Positions 1 through 8,543 of a stretch of 64,000 nt of DNA are shown here, one piece after another; position 1 is the first letter of the stretch, and the number at the start of each line of letters is the position of its first letter. The stretch spans positions 3,224,001 to 3,288,000 of the forward strand of contig NZ_CP022303.1 in the NCBI RefSeq assembly GCF_004216475.1, in the 5' to 3' direction. The notes beneath the pieces were generated by a model. It did not search any database, was not told where the DNA came from, and was given only the letters and a program-made list of their open reading frames with translations. The position numbers and the translations under genes were made by a program. The DNA is from Thalassococcus sp. S3. GTDB taxonomy: Bacteria; Pseudomonadota; Alphaproteobacteria; Rhodobacterales; Rhodobacteraceae.

Positions 1-1727
1 GCGCCGGTATCCGTCCAGCCCACATAGGTGAAGCGATCCAGCGGATCACGCACGGATTTGAGGTTTCCATCGGCGTCATAGCGATACTCGATCCTGTGAC
101 CTAGCGGATCAATCTCGGCACTCACGAAGCCTTCTGCGTTCTCCTCGTACCGACGCACATGGCCAAGCGCGTTTTCCTCAGCTGTGATGTTATCGTTTTC
201 ATTGTAGTGAAACGTCTGGGCCCGGGACGGGTCACCAGCGGGCATATAAATCGTCTTGCGCGCCTCTGCATCATAGCGCACCTGATCCTTGTCGTAAGGT
301 CCCGATGTCTCTGACCCCAACCGCCGCCCCTCTTCATCCAGCGTGTAACGGGCCGAATAGGAGCCATTGCGCTCAAGACCGACGATCCTGTTCTGATCGT
401 CATAGACAAAGCGGTGATGCTCGCCATAAAGACAGCGGGCATCGGTCATGTTCTGGCGTTCGTCATAGTGCCATTCGAAAAGGCGTTTGCGATCCCCATC
501 GGAGGCGAGAAGATCTGCGGCTGTCCGCAACCCGTCTTCGTATGTGAAGGCCACGCTCAGCCGTTCGGGCATGTCGATGCGGTCAAGCTGACCTGCCGCA
601 TCGCGATGGAGGTGAAGCGTGTTGTCGTTGCCATCATATATTCGGCTGATGCGCCAGACCCCGTCACTCCCCTTGTCAAAATGATGAAAATGCGGCCCGT
701 CGCGAAGTAAAAGCGCCCTCGCCCGCACCTGCATGAGCTTGAGCGGACGCACGGTGTTTCCCTCGACCCAGCCATCGGGAATGGGAGTGGGTGCGGGAAA
801 GGACACACGATAACCATCGTCGTCCAGCAGATCGAAACCGCCGGTCCGATTGCGTCGGATCTCGGCGTCATAAGGCGCGATCCTGTTGGATCCATGGGAC
901 GAGACATGATCGATGTCGGACCAATAGACCGATTGCAGCGACAATTCGATCAGTCCAGGGATCACAAAGTGCGGGTCTTCGTGATTGCCCACCCCGGTGG
1001 GGAGCATGAAGGGATTGCTCCCTCGCCGGCAATTGCGCCGCTCGTTCCTTCTGCTGCGGCGCGAATTGACGCGCGCGGTCCGGTTTCCGCGGGTCAACCC
1101 CCTCGCTCCGCGACGCAAGCCCGCGCGCGCCCCGCGTTCCGCAATCTCCCGAACCACCCGGCGAATGACAACCCTGCGCGGGTCCCACTGCAGAATCCAG
1201 TCAGCGGGACCTAGGATGTTGTAGTAGAACCAATGGTCATTCTCGACTTGCTCAACCAGGTTCTCGTTGAACTCTGTATAAACCCCCATCTGCTGGTTGA
1301 AGATCTCGGCATGTGCCGGGTTGGTCGGATCCATTTGCATCTGGTCCGCCCATTCCCGAAAGTCCCGAACCTCCCATTGCCCGGTCCCGCTTTCGTAAGG
1401 GTTGAACGCGCCTCCGTATTCTGCGTCGATGACCGACAGGTCGATGCGGGCAGCGTTCAGATCCGACTGGATCAGATCCCGCATCACGGGGTCCGTTTCA
1501 GCCGCCAGCTCCGCTTCGAGTTCGGCGACTTCATCTTCCAGCGCCTCCTTCTCATCCTCCCAACGCTCCTGGTAGTCGTCAAAGGCCGTGATCCAGTCCG
1601 CCAGGGTCTCCGGTCCGCCCGCACCCGTGGCGGTACGACCGGTTGCATTGGCGTCGTGTTCGCTGTCCGGCGTCCCGCCATCGCGAACCGTCACGTCTTC
1701 GTCGTTGGGGCTTTCTCCGTCGTGCAT
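1..1727 (-). CDS. Rhs/YD-repeat protein, T6SS-associated, C-terminus beyond the window
   Basis: Partial gene; 575 residues are visible and the frame is still open at the left edge. Residues 1-45 are acidic and low in complexity, and about 50-78 form a charged coiled-coil segment rich in E, K and L. An unusually Arg-rich stretch follows (about 21 Arg in residues 184-235). From about residue 237 comes an Rhs core beginning near SNPFMLPTGVGN, and from about 420 there are YD-type repeats such as YDDQNRIVGL and IEYRYDADGNLKSVRDP. Rhs proteins form a shell that encloses a variable C-terminal toxin; here toxin and immunity gene would lie to the left. It is the last visible gene of a vgrG, DUF2169, PAAR-like, rhs run, 6 bp after the PAAR-like stop. 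Start at the ATG of 1727 fits that spacing. Family is certain; toxin activity is unknown. Confidence 0.88.
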   Translation of the reverse strand, partial: MHDGESPNDEDVTVRDGGTPDSEHDANATGRTATGAGGPETLADWITAFDDYQERWEDEKEALEDEVAELEAELAAETDPVMRDLIQSDLNAARIDLSVIDAEYGGAFNPYESGTGQWEVRDFREWADQMQMDPTNPAHAEIFNQQMGVYTEFNENLVEQVENDHWFYYNILGPADWILQWDPRRVVIRRVVREIAERGARAGLRRGARGLTRGNRTARVNSRRSRRNERRNCRRGSNPFMLPTGVGNHEDPHFVIPGLIELSLQSVYWSDIDHVSSHGSNRIAPYDAEIRRNRTGGFDLLDDDGYRVSFPAPTPIPDGWVEGNTVRPLKLMQVRARALLLRDGPHFHHFDKGSDGVWRISRIYDGNDNTLHLHRDAAGQLDRIDMPERLSVAFTYEDGLRTAADLLASDGDRKRLFEWHYDERQNMTDARCLYGEHHRFVYDDQNRIVGLERNGSYSARYTLDEEGRRLGSETSGPYDKDQVRYDAEARKTIYMPAGDPSRAQTFHYNENDNITAEENALGHVRRYEENAEGFVSAEIDPLGHRIEYRYDADGNLKSVRDPLDRFTYVGWTDTG

Positions 1728-1733
1728 GCTGGA

Positions 1734-2144
1734 TCAGACGTGACCGATGGTTTTCGAAGACTTTGATCTGCGCGGCTCTTGCGGTTGGGGATCTGGATGG
1801 TTGATCCAGGCCGGATCGGCATCGCGCACCACCGCGAACCCTTCACTAAATACCGTGGGGGCGGCAGATTTCGCGTGCGCATATCCTTTGTAGCCGGCCA
1901 CCTTGGCGCCCTTTTTCACGCCCGGTTCATGGCCGGTGACCGATTGCGTTCTGGAATTCAGCTGGAAATCCGGGTTCGAATTGTCACGAACGGATTTGGA
2001 CACCCGGATGCTGCCGGCCAGCGTAACCATTGTCGTGTACGGGATCGGCACGACACTTTTTCCAATCGGTGTCATGCAGACATCCGGCCCGGTCGTGTGC
2101 ATGATATTCGAGCCGTCCTTGCGGGCGGATATGGGATGAGACAT
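1734..2144 (-). CDS. PAAR-like (DUF4150) T6SS tip protein
   Basis: This 136-residue protein matches the DUF4150/Tox-PAAR-like family: an N-terminal region with MSHPISARKDGSN, then GPDVCMTPIGKSVVPIPYTT and a glycine- and valine-containing core. PAAR-like proteins cap the VgrG spike of type VI secretion systems and carry or recruit effectors. Its start codon overlaps the stop of the DUF2169 gene by one base (TGATG), which suggests translational coupling, and the rhs gene starts 6 bp after its stop. The order VgrG, DUF2169 adaptor, PAAR-like, Rhs is a known effector-loading arrangement. The last 25 or so residues are Pro-, Lys- and Arg-rich and probably flexible. The family call comes from recognised sequence style, not from a search. 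Confidence 0.85.
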   Translation of the reverse strand: MSHPISARKDGSNIMHTTGPDVCMTPIGKSVVPIPYTTMVTLAGSIRVSKSVRDNSNPDFQLNSRTQSVTGHEPGVKKGAKVAGYKGYAHAKSAAPTVFSEGFAVVRDADPAWINHPDPQPQEPRRSKSSKTIGHV

Positions 2145-3322
2145 CAGGAAACCTTCTCTTCGTCCGCCTGGTGCGGCGGATCGATCAGGGACGGGTCGCA
2201 GGACACGTCAGTTGGATGGTATCTGGACGGCGCAAGCTCCGCGCTCGCGAAGGGGCGGTAGATCTCCAGACGATTGATGCCCGGCATCGGAAAAATCGCG
2301 CGCAACATGACGAAGACCCTTGGATCCGTGCCTGCGGTCTGTCCGATATCGATAAAGACAGTATCGACGAGAAGTTCGAAATCCTCGTCCCGCCCATCCT
2401 CGTAAGCACCAAAAAGGCTAAGGCGGGGATAGTCGATCTCGAACGACCAGACGTCTTTTTCACGGTGAAGGCCTGTCAGTTCGACCTGCAGCGGCGCCTT
2501 CAGGAAGCCCTCGGCCTGCAGCTTTGGATGGGCACTGTTGTGGTAAGCGAAATCGTAGTCCGGCGCCCAGGCCGGCCAGATATTGTCGAGCCAGTTTTGA
2601 TCATAGGTGCCCCCAAGCGGTCTGCGGGGAAGCCAGGCCGGCGGGATCGGGCCGAACCCCGCGGGGGCGGGCGTGTTTCCGATGCTGTCGTAAACCTCGC
2701 CCGCGGCGAGGACTTGAGGGGCCGGAACCGGCGAGATTTCATCCTCCTCCGCCCAGGCGCGCGGCACCCGACCGCAGCCGATCGGATTGCGCTCGTCATA
2801 ATCTTCGGCAAGTTCTCCGGCCTCGTCGCGCCGGATCTCTGCCCCGCCAAAGGCCTGTTCATACCTCAACTCGACGGCATCGGTCTCAGCCGGGTCCGTC
2901 ATCTCCCATCCCAGAACGCTGCGCGAACGGGGCGCGATGCGGGGCTCCCACTGGCGGGGGCCGCAAACCTCAAGCCAGCTTTCCACATGCAGACCAGCGC
3001 TGTCAGCGACACGGGCCCCCACCTTCCAACGCGCAGCACGGCCTAACGGCGCATAGGCGATCGCGTCAAGCGCCACATCGGTGGCCGGTTTGTAAGGAAC
3101 GAAATCACTGGCATAGCGCAGCGAAGAAAAATTGAGCTCACCGTGATATTCGTCTGTCAGCACAAAAGGTTCTTGCTCACTCGACAACGGACAAGGGCCG
3201 CCCTCTTGCGGGATGTCAAACGCCAGTTTGACCATGACCACGCCAAACTCTTGCCCCGTGGCATCCAGGTTGGAGAAGCGCAGGTTCGCAAAAGGTGTGC
3301 GATTGATAAGTTCGATGGCCAT
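2144..3322 (-). CDS. DUF2169 family T6SS effector adaptor/chaperone
   Basis: This 392-residue soluble protein begins MAIELINRTPFANLRFSNLD and has the long beta-rich organisation of DUF2169 proteins, which sit between vgrG and PAAR/rhs genes and are thought to stabilise or load PAAR-linked effectors onto the spike. Recognisable features are the early hydrophobic strand near VVMVKLAFDIP, a central YEQAFGGAE segment, and conserved aromatic patches near NIWPAWAPDYDF. It starts 6 bp after the VgrG stop and overlaps the next start by one base, so the four genes look co-transcribed. No signal peptide or membrane span is visible, consistent with a cytoplasmic role. Family confidence is good; the adaptor role is inferred from family and position. 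Confidence 0.85.
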   Translation of the reverse strand: MAIELINRTPFANLRFSNLDATGQEFGVVMVKLAFDIPQEGGPCPLSSEQEPFVLTDEYHGELNFSSLRYASDFVPYKPATDVALDAIAYAPLGRAARWKVGARVADSAGLHVESWLEVCGPRQWEPRIAPRSRSVLGWEMTDPAETDAVELRYEQAFGGAEIRRDEAGELAEDYDERNPIGCGRVPRAWAEEDEISPVPAPQVLAAGEVYDSIGNTPAPAGFGPIPPAWLPRRPLGGTYDQNWLDNIWPAWAPDYDFAYHNSAHPKLQAEGFLKAPLQVELTGLHREKDVWSFEIDYPRLSLFGAYEDGRDEDFELLVDTVFIDIGQTAGTDPRVFVMLRAIFPMPGINRLEIYRPFASAELAPSRYHPTDVSCDPSLIDPPHQADEEKVS

Positions 3323-3328
3323 CTTGGA

Positions 3329-5578
3329 TCAGTTCAGATCAATGACTTTACCAATTTGCTGAAACGATCCCTCTGCCTCGAAATGAAAGGTCACGCCGGT
3401 GATGATGATCGTGCCATCCGATTTCATCACCATCTTCGATTTACCCACCTCAATCACGTACTCTTCCCCCACGACGAGTTTCTTGGCCTTGCCCACATTT
3501 TCGATGGCGGTCTGGCCGATATTGGTGACTTTGCTCATCCCGATCTGCTCGGCCCGCGCCACCCCGATCGTGTCGGACTTAAAGCTGCCCACGATCGTGT
3601 TCATCACGCCTGGCATCGGAAAAAGGCCCGCCGCCGCCGCACCCACACCGCTTCCGGCATCTCCCAACGCCCGCCCCGCATCGGGCCGGTTGCTGGCCCC
3701 GCCGACCACTCCGGAACGGCTTGCCAAGCCGCCCATGCCCAGAAATCCAAGCGCTGAGGAGGCCAAGGTTCCGGCAAAGGCCGTCAAAGCGGCATTCCCG
3801 CCGGCCCCTGCAATGCTGCCCGCCTCCTGCAAGAGCCCCGATGTCTGGCCCGCAAGCCCCTGAACACCGGACATGAGCGCAAAGGCCGACACGCCGGTGC
3901 CTCCCACGACCGTGTTCATCGAGCCGCCGATTTCGTGCTTCTGGTTTTGGCCGACCTCGACGGTCCGGTTTTGACCGACTGCCGACACTTCATGCCGGTC
4001 AATCCGCTTTGTGCGGTCATTTAGAACCCGCGTCGTCTGATCTTTCTGGGCATGAAAGAACATGTTCTCGACACCGTTTTCGTCCTCGAAGGTGATCTCG
4101 TTGAAGCCAGACCCTTTATGGGTGTTCGAGCGCATCACGGTCTTGGTCTTGTTGCCCGGCAAAGGATACGGCACCTTCTGGCGCTCGTTCGGAACGACGC
4201 CTGTGACCACTGGCCGATCCGGATCGCCATCAAGGTAATTCACCATGACCTCCATCCCGATCCTGGGGATGACCTGCCCGCCCCAACCGCTTCCAGCCCA
4301 GTTCTGCATCACACGGACCCAGCACGTATCCGAGCCGTCCTTGGCCGCGCGCCGATCCCATGGGAACCACAACTTGATCCGGCCGTATTCGTCGGGGTGG
4401 ATCTCCTCCCCATTGGGGCCGGCGACCACCGCCACCTGCGTGCCGTCGATCCGCGGTCTTGGCGTATGACGGTGAGGTGTCGCCGGAACATCGGCTGGCA
4501 GGGCCAGAAAGCGATTGTTGTATTCAGGATGATTGCCGCCGGTCTCGTAACTGGCATCCGTCACGTCATGCTCGACCGCAAGAATGACGTGCTCGTCAAA
4601 GACGGCATCGGGATTGGCAACATCATAAGGCGTGAATTTGGAGCCGGGCGAGAGCTCTCGCACGCGAGACGCACCATCGACGCGGCGGTGATCCGCCTCG
4701 GTCGCCTGCATGCGCAACTTCGTCTGTCGCTCGACCCGGCCGGCATCGATGCCGCGGCTGGCGCGGTCTGTTCCGTAACCTCCGATGGTCTGAAACTCGT
4801 AGAGCTCGTACTCGCCATTCTTGGGCAGGCTCACAAGAGACGGCGTCGCCCCTTCCGCGGCGTCCGTTGGCGTTTCAAAGTTCCAGTCCCGCGCCGCACG
4901 CCGCCCCGGCATGTATGAAAACGATGTCTCAAATCTGCTGATATGACTGCGATCGGTCGAACCATGGGCCAGCCGAACGTCAGCCCCACCGACATATCCT
5001 GCGACATGCGAGGCGATATTCAGGACATTTTCACCACTGGTATGAGAAAAGAAGTAAAAGATGCCGTCCTCTTCCAGCCGACGCGTGAGATAGGCGAGAT
5101 CGGTTTCGTTGTACTGAACGCTGTAATGCTGCGGCTGTGGCGGTTCGACAATTCCTGTCGTTACGGGCGCGGGCAAGCCATGCTCGCTCATCAGGGTTTC
5201 GCAGACCTCGACCGACGTCATGTCCTGCCAGATCCGACAATCCGACCGCTGGGACAAAAGCCAAAGCGAGGGGCGCAGCGACAACTGATACGTTCGCAGA
5301 TCGTGTGTGATCTTGGGGCCGACCGTCATGCGCGTCACAAGCACATTCCACATCCGCCTTTGGCCACCAGACAGCTCAAGGCTCACATCGGCGTGCTTGC
5401 CCACCACCTCACCAGTGTCCGGGATATCGCGCTTTGCGCGAACCTGAAGGGACCCCTTGAAAAGCTCGCTGACCCCTTCCCGCAGAGATAGGCGCTCGGC
5501 CAGCAGTTCATCCTGCCCAAGCAACCCGTCTATTCTCAAAATGCGCTCGGCCTGAATAAAATCGGCAGAGACGTTCAT
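3329..5578 (-). CDS. vgrG: Type VI secretion spike protein VgrG/TssI
   Basis: About 749 residues. Residues 1-360 are gp27-like (ADFIQAERILRIDGLLG at the start, YNETDLAYLTRRLEEDGIFYFF near 165), followed by a gp5-like OB region with EYGRIKLWFPWDR and WAGSGWGGQVIPRIGMEVMV, and then a beta-helix with SGFNEITFEDENG and repeats such as QNRTVEVGQNQKHEIGG. Residues of about 565-665 are an Ala/Gly-rich hydrophobic insertion, after which beta-helix-like sequence resumes. VgrG trimerises at the tip of the T6SS tube. I chose the ATG at 5578 because GGGTGG lies at a good distance; an in-frame ATG at 5593 would add five residues. It heads the tip cassette. The rest of a T6SS (tssA-M) is not in the window. 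Confidence 0.93.
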   Translation of the reverse strand: MNVSADFIQAERILRIDGLLGQDELLAERLSLREGVSELFKGSLQVRAKRDIPDTGEVVGKHADVSLELSGGQRRMWNVLVTRMTVGPKITHDLRTYQLSLRPSLWLLSQRSDCRIWQDMTSVEVCETLMSEHGLPAPVTTGIVEPPQPQHYSVQYNETDLAYLTRRLEEDGIFYFFSHTSGENVLNIASHVAGYVGGADVRLAHGSTDRSHISRFETSFSYMPGRRAARDWNFETPTDAAEGATPSLVSLPKNGEYELYEFQTIGGYGTDRASRGIDAGRVERQTKLRMQATEADHRRVDGASRVRELSPGSKFTPYDVANPDAVFDEHVILAVEHDVTDASYETGGNHPEYNNRFLALPADVPATPHRHTPRPRIDGTQVAVVAGPNGEEIHPDEYGRIKLWFPWDRRAAKDGSDTCWVRVMQNWAGSGWGGQVIPRIGMEVMVNYLDGDPDRPVVTGVVPNERQKVPYPLPGNKTKTVMRSNTHKGSGFNEITFEDENGVENMFFHAQKDQTTRVLNDRTKRIDRHEVSAVGQNRTVEVGQNQKHEIGGSMNTVVGGTGVSAFALMSGVQGLAGQTSGLLQEAGSIAGAGGNAALTAFAGTLASSALGFLGMGGLASRSGVVGGASNRPDAGRALGDAGSGVGAAAAGLFPMPGVMNTIVGSFKSDTIGVARAEQIGMSKVTNIGQTAIENVGKAKKLVVGEEYVIEVGKSKMVMKSDGTIIITGVTFHFEAEGSFQQIGKVIDLN

Positions 5579-5876
5579 CTGAAATCCACCCATGCAAATA
5601 CACCGGTGAACATCTTATGAACAAATCTGCGCCGTGCGGAGGATTCGCTAAAGGGCGAACGATGTTCGGCAAGAAGCCGCGGGAACACCGGGGGGGCTGG
5701 TGGCGAAATGGCGCCGTAGAGGGAGGGCAGGTCTTGAACCCCTCCATCGGATAAAAGTCGGCGTGGTGGGCGGACCGTCAGGAAGAGCTGCTCTTTTGTG
5801 ATCGACGCGGCCTCAACAGGCCTCAAAGCGAGGGGTAAGCCTCTTCTAACAGCCCGAAACTGACAGGCCTATGCCT

Positions 5877-6998
5877 CTATGACGCGACCCGTTGCTGCAG
5901 ACACGATCGCACTTCGCGCCCGACCCGCTCTACGTCGTGATCGCTCAGCTCTGCATAGATCGGCAGGGCAAGGATGCGACGGCTCAGCCATTCGGTATTT
6001 GGAAGGGAGCCCCGACCTTCCGAATAGGGCCGCATCGGCGGTGTCAGATGCAAGGGCGTCGCGTAATAGGCGCGGCTGTCGATACCTTTGTCGGACAGCA
6101 TAGACCGCAAAGCATCACGCCGATCGCTTAGCACAGCATAGACCGCATGCGCGTTCGTCAAACCCTTGCGGCTCTTCTGAAGCGCCACGTAATCGGAAAG
6201 CTGCGCATCATAATGCCCCGCGATTTCTGCTCGTCGCGACCGGTCCGCATCGAAGCTTGCAAGTTTGGCGAGCAGGACCGACGCCTGCATCGTGTCGAGC
6301 CTGCTGTTCATACCGTGCATCTCGTCATTGCCATGTGCGCGGATCGCCCGCATGCGCGCGGCGCGATCTGCATCCTGCGTGAACAAGGCCCCCCCATCCC
6401 CGAACGCACCAAGCGGCTTTGTGGGGTAGAAACTGGTTGCCGTCACCGGTGCGAGGCTCCCAACCGGTGCTCCCTCCAGCGCGGCCCCGAAGCTTTGGGC
6501 GGCATCCGACAGAACCTCCATCCCGTGCTCGGCGGCAATCTCCTTGAGACGCCCATATTCCGCCGGTTGACCAAAGAGGTCGACCGCCATCACCGCTCTT
6601 GGTCGGGCGTCCCCTGAAAACTCTTCGATACGACGGGCCAGATCTGCGGGGTCGAGGTTGAACGTCTCCCTATCCACGTCGCAGAAAACGGGGCGAGCGC
6701 CTGCGGAAATCACCGCACCTGCGGTGGCCACGAATGTAAAGGCCGGCAGAAACACCGCGTCTCCAGGCCCGATGCCGGCCTCGATGAGAGCAATCAGCAA
6801 CGCATCCGTGCCGTTGCCTACGGTAACCGCATGATCGATGCCCGCTTTCCGGGCCAGCGCGGTTTCCAACTCTCCCACCTCCGGCCCAAGGATAAAGCCC
6901 CCATGATCGAGCACGCTTTGCAGTCGCGCGTCTATGTCAGCGCGATGGCGCACATATTGTGCCTGCACATCAAAAAGGGGGATGCGCCGCGCGGTCAT
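5877..6998 (-). CDS. DegT/DnrJ/EryC1/StrS family sugar aminotransferase
   Basis: A 373-residue fold-type I PLP enzyme. It has the family opening IPLFDVQAQY, the PLP phosphate-binding GNGTDAL near residue 62, AFTFVATAGAV, and the Schiff-base lysine in SFYPTKPLGAFGDGG near residue 193. These enzymes transaminate keto-sugars bound to a nucleotide, giving amino sugars for surface polysaccharide. Its start overlaps the end of the Gfo/Idh dehydrogenase gene by 4 bp (ATGA), so the pair is coupled and resembles the WbpB/WlbA plus WbpE pairing that makes 3-amino sugars. No acetyltransferase gene is beside them. Substrate is inferred from the pairing only. Confidence 0.85.
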   Translation of the reverse strand: MTARRIPLFDVQAQYVRHRADIDARLQSVLDHGGFILGPEVGELETALARKAGIDHAVTVGNGTDALLIALIEAGIGPGDAVFLPAFTFVATAGAVISAGARPVFCDVDRETFNLDPADLARRIEEFSGDARPRAVMAVDLFGQPAEYGRLKEIAAEHGMEVLSDAAQSFGAALEGAPVGSLAPVTATSFYPTKPLGAFGDGGALFTQDADRAARMRAIRAHGNDEMHGMNSRLDTMQASVLLAKLASFDADRSRRAEIAGHYDAQLSDYVALQKSRKGLTNAHAVYAVLSDRRDALRSMLSDKGIDSRAYYATPLHLTPPMRPYSEGRGSLPNTEWLSRRILALPIYAELSDHDVERVGREVRSCLQQRVAS

Positions 6999-8026
6999 GA
7001 TCGGGTTCCCGTATGTCCGGTCAGCGGCAAGTCATCCATCGTCAGGCCGCTATCGCCGAATGCCGGCTGGATCATGTGGTGATCGACAATGGCCCTTTGG
7101 GCGCGAAGGCTCTCAACGATACGCTCGGCAATGATCAACGCCTCGCGACCGTCCTCTCCCGTGACCACGGGCTCGCCACCGGAGGCTACAGCTTGCAGGA
7201 AACTGGAAATCTCTGTCCTCAAGGGATCCTGGGCCCCCACTTCCCATTCGTCCACGTCAAGGCGCGGGCCGTCTTCGGTAGTGATCTTGCGAACGCAGGT
7301 CATGCGGCGTTCCAGAAGATTGGCCACAAGCATGCAGTCCGGCTGAAACACGCGCAGCTTGCGTTCCGATTTGAACGCGATCCGGCTGGCGGTGATCGTT
7401 GCGACACAGCCATTCTCGAACGCGATACGCGCGTTCACGATGTCTTCGTGATCGCTGAGCACGGGTGTGCCGACGGCATCCACCGAAACGATCGGCGCAT
7501 CGACAAGCGAAGCGATGAGATCGATGTCATGGATCATCAGATCGAAAATGACGCTCACATCGGCCCCGCGTGGCTTGAAAGGTGCAATCCGCAAGGCTTC
7601 GATGAAAAGCGGTGCGGTGACCTGGTCAAACAAACCACTGTCGGCGCAAAAGAAGCGTTCAAGATGCCCGATCTGAAGAACGAGATTTGCGCTGCGTGCG
7701 CGCAGGATCAGATCATCGGCTTCGGCGATTGTCGACGTGAACGGTTTCTCGACAAGCACATGAACGCCGTGATCGAGAAAGAACCGGGCGATCTCGTAAT
7801 GCGCGATGGTGGGCACGGCGATGCTCACGGCATCCACCAATCCAATCAACGCACGATAGTCCGTCAGCGCTTGGGCACCGTGTTTTGAGGCGACCTCGCC
7901 CGCTCGCGTCGCGTCGGCATCGACCACCGCGACCAGATCGGCATTTTCGCTCGCCGCATACTTCTCGGCATGGAACCGACCGAAATGCCCCACGCCGATC
8001 ACCGCCGTCCGGACAACAGCCATCAT
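6995..8026 (-). CDS. Gfo/Idh/MocA family oxidoreductase, probably on a nucleotide sugar
   Basis: A 343-residue NAD(P)-dependent dehydrogenase. The Rossmann fingerprint is VIGVGHFGRFHA at residues 8-19, VAVVDAD ends the second strand, and the catalytic EKP motif is in VLVEKPFTS. IFDLMIHDIDL resembles the substrate-pocket His/Asp motif of the family. In pathways such as that for diacetamido-uronic acids this type oxidises C3 of a UDP-sugar and the aminotransferase encoded next then adds the amino group; the 4-bp overlap with that gene supports this. Two adjacent ATG codons (8026 and 8023) could serve as start, with AGG a few bases upstream. The upstream intergenic region is long (517 bp), so the promoter is probably there. 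Exact substrate is not determined. Confidence 0.82.
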   Translation of the reverse strand: MMAVVRTAVIGVGHFGRFHAEKYAASENADLVAVVDADATRAGEVASKHGAQALTDYRALIGLVDAVSIAVPTIAHYEIARFFLDHGVHVLVEKPFTSTIAEADDLILRARSANLVLQIGHLERFFCADSGLFDQVTAPLFIEALRIAPFKPRGADVSVIFDLMIHDIDLIASLVDAPIVSVDAVGTPVLSDHEDIVNARIAFENGCVATITASRIAFKSERKLRVFQPDCMLVANLLERRMTCVRKITTEDGPRLDVDEWEVGAQDPLRTEISSFLQAVASGGEPVVTGEDGREALIIAERIVESLRAQRAIVDHHMIQPAFGDSGLTMDDLPLTGHTGTRS

Positions 8027-8543
8027 AGAAACCTGCCGGTTTTAAAGGGGCTAAGAGCGGATCGGTGCGCAGTCGATCTGTCGATCAAAGCGACGTGGCC
8101 CGGCGGCACCGCCAGGCAGGTCTGTGATATCAATTCTGGATCTGGCATGAGCAGCCTTTCGATCTGAAACACAACCTTCTTGAAAACAGCGAGTATCTGG
8201 CGTCGTTGATACACTTATTTAGTAGCGCGCTGACGCAACCCCACCTTGATCCCTGTCAATCCGATTTACACATTTGCGTGTATGCAAATGCTCTGTCGAA
8301 GCGTCGGGCATTGTCTTTGCGCGCAGACCAGCCCCTGACTTGGGTAAGAACACTGGCCAGGCTAGGTCGTAGCACCAAAGTGACGCGTGCCCTGGCATCT
8401 GCCAATGCCGCACCTCAACGGTCGCATGGGTCGGCAAGGCGTCGCGCGCGTGCAGGACAGCACCTTCATTGACGCGATATTTTATTGCGGTGGGCTTCTT
8501 ATTGCTTAACCTGTCAGCATTTAGACACCCAAAGGACCTTTCC
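8027..8543. other. Long intergenic region with a 20-bp inverted repeat
   Basis: This 517-bp stretch separates two divergent genes. I see no convincing gene: the minus-strand frames here lack family resemblance and good ribosome binding sites. It holds a perfect inverted repeat at 8271-8290 and, at 8531-8536, AAAGGA as the ribosome binding site for the transglycosylase gene. The rest probably carries the two promoters. Confidence 0.5.
8271..8290. promoter_or_regulatory. Inverted repeat, possible operator
   Basis: Perfect 7-bp arms CATTTGC and GCAAATG flank a 6-bp spacer GTGTAT. It lies in the divergent region between the sugar dehydrogenase and the lytic transglycosylase, where a repressor or activator site would be expected. 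The binding protein is not known, and the site may be chance. Confidence 0.35.

Noticed and set aside
5575..5826. An 83-codon minus-strand frame before vgrG
   Set aside because: It overlaps the vgrG start, has no family resemblance and no clear ribosome binding site.
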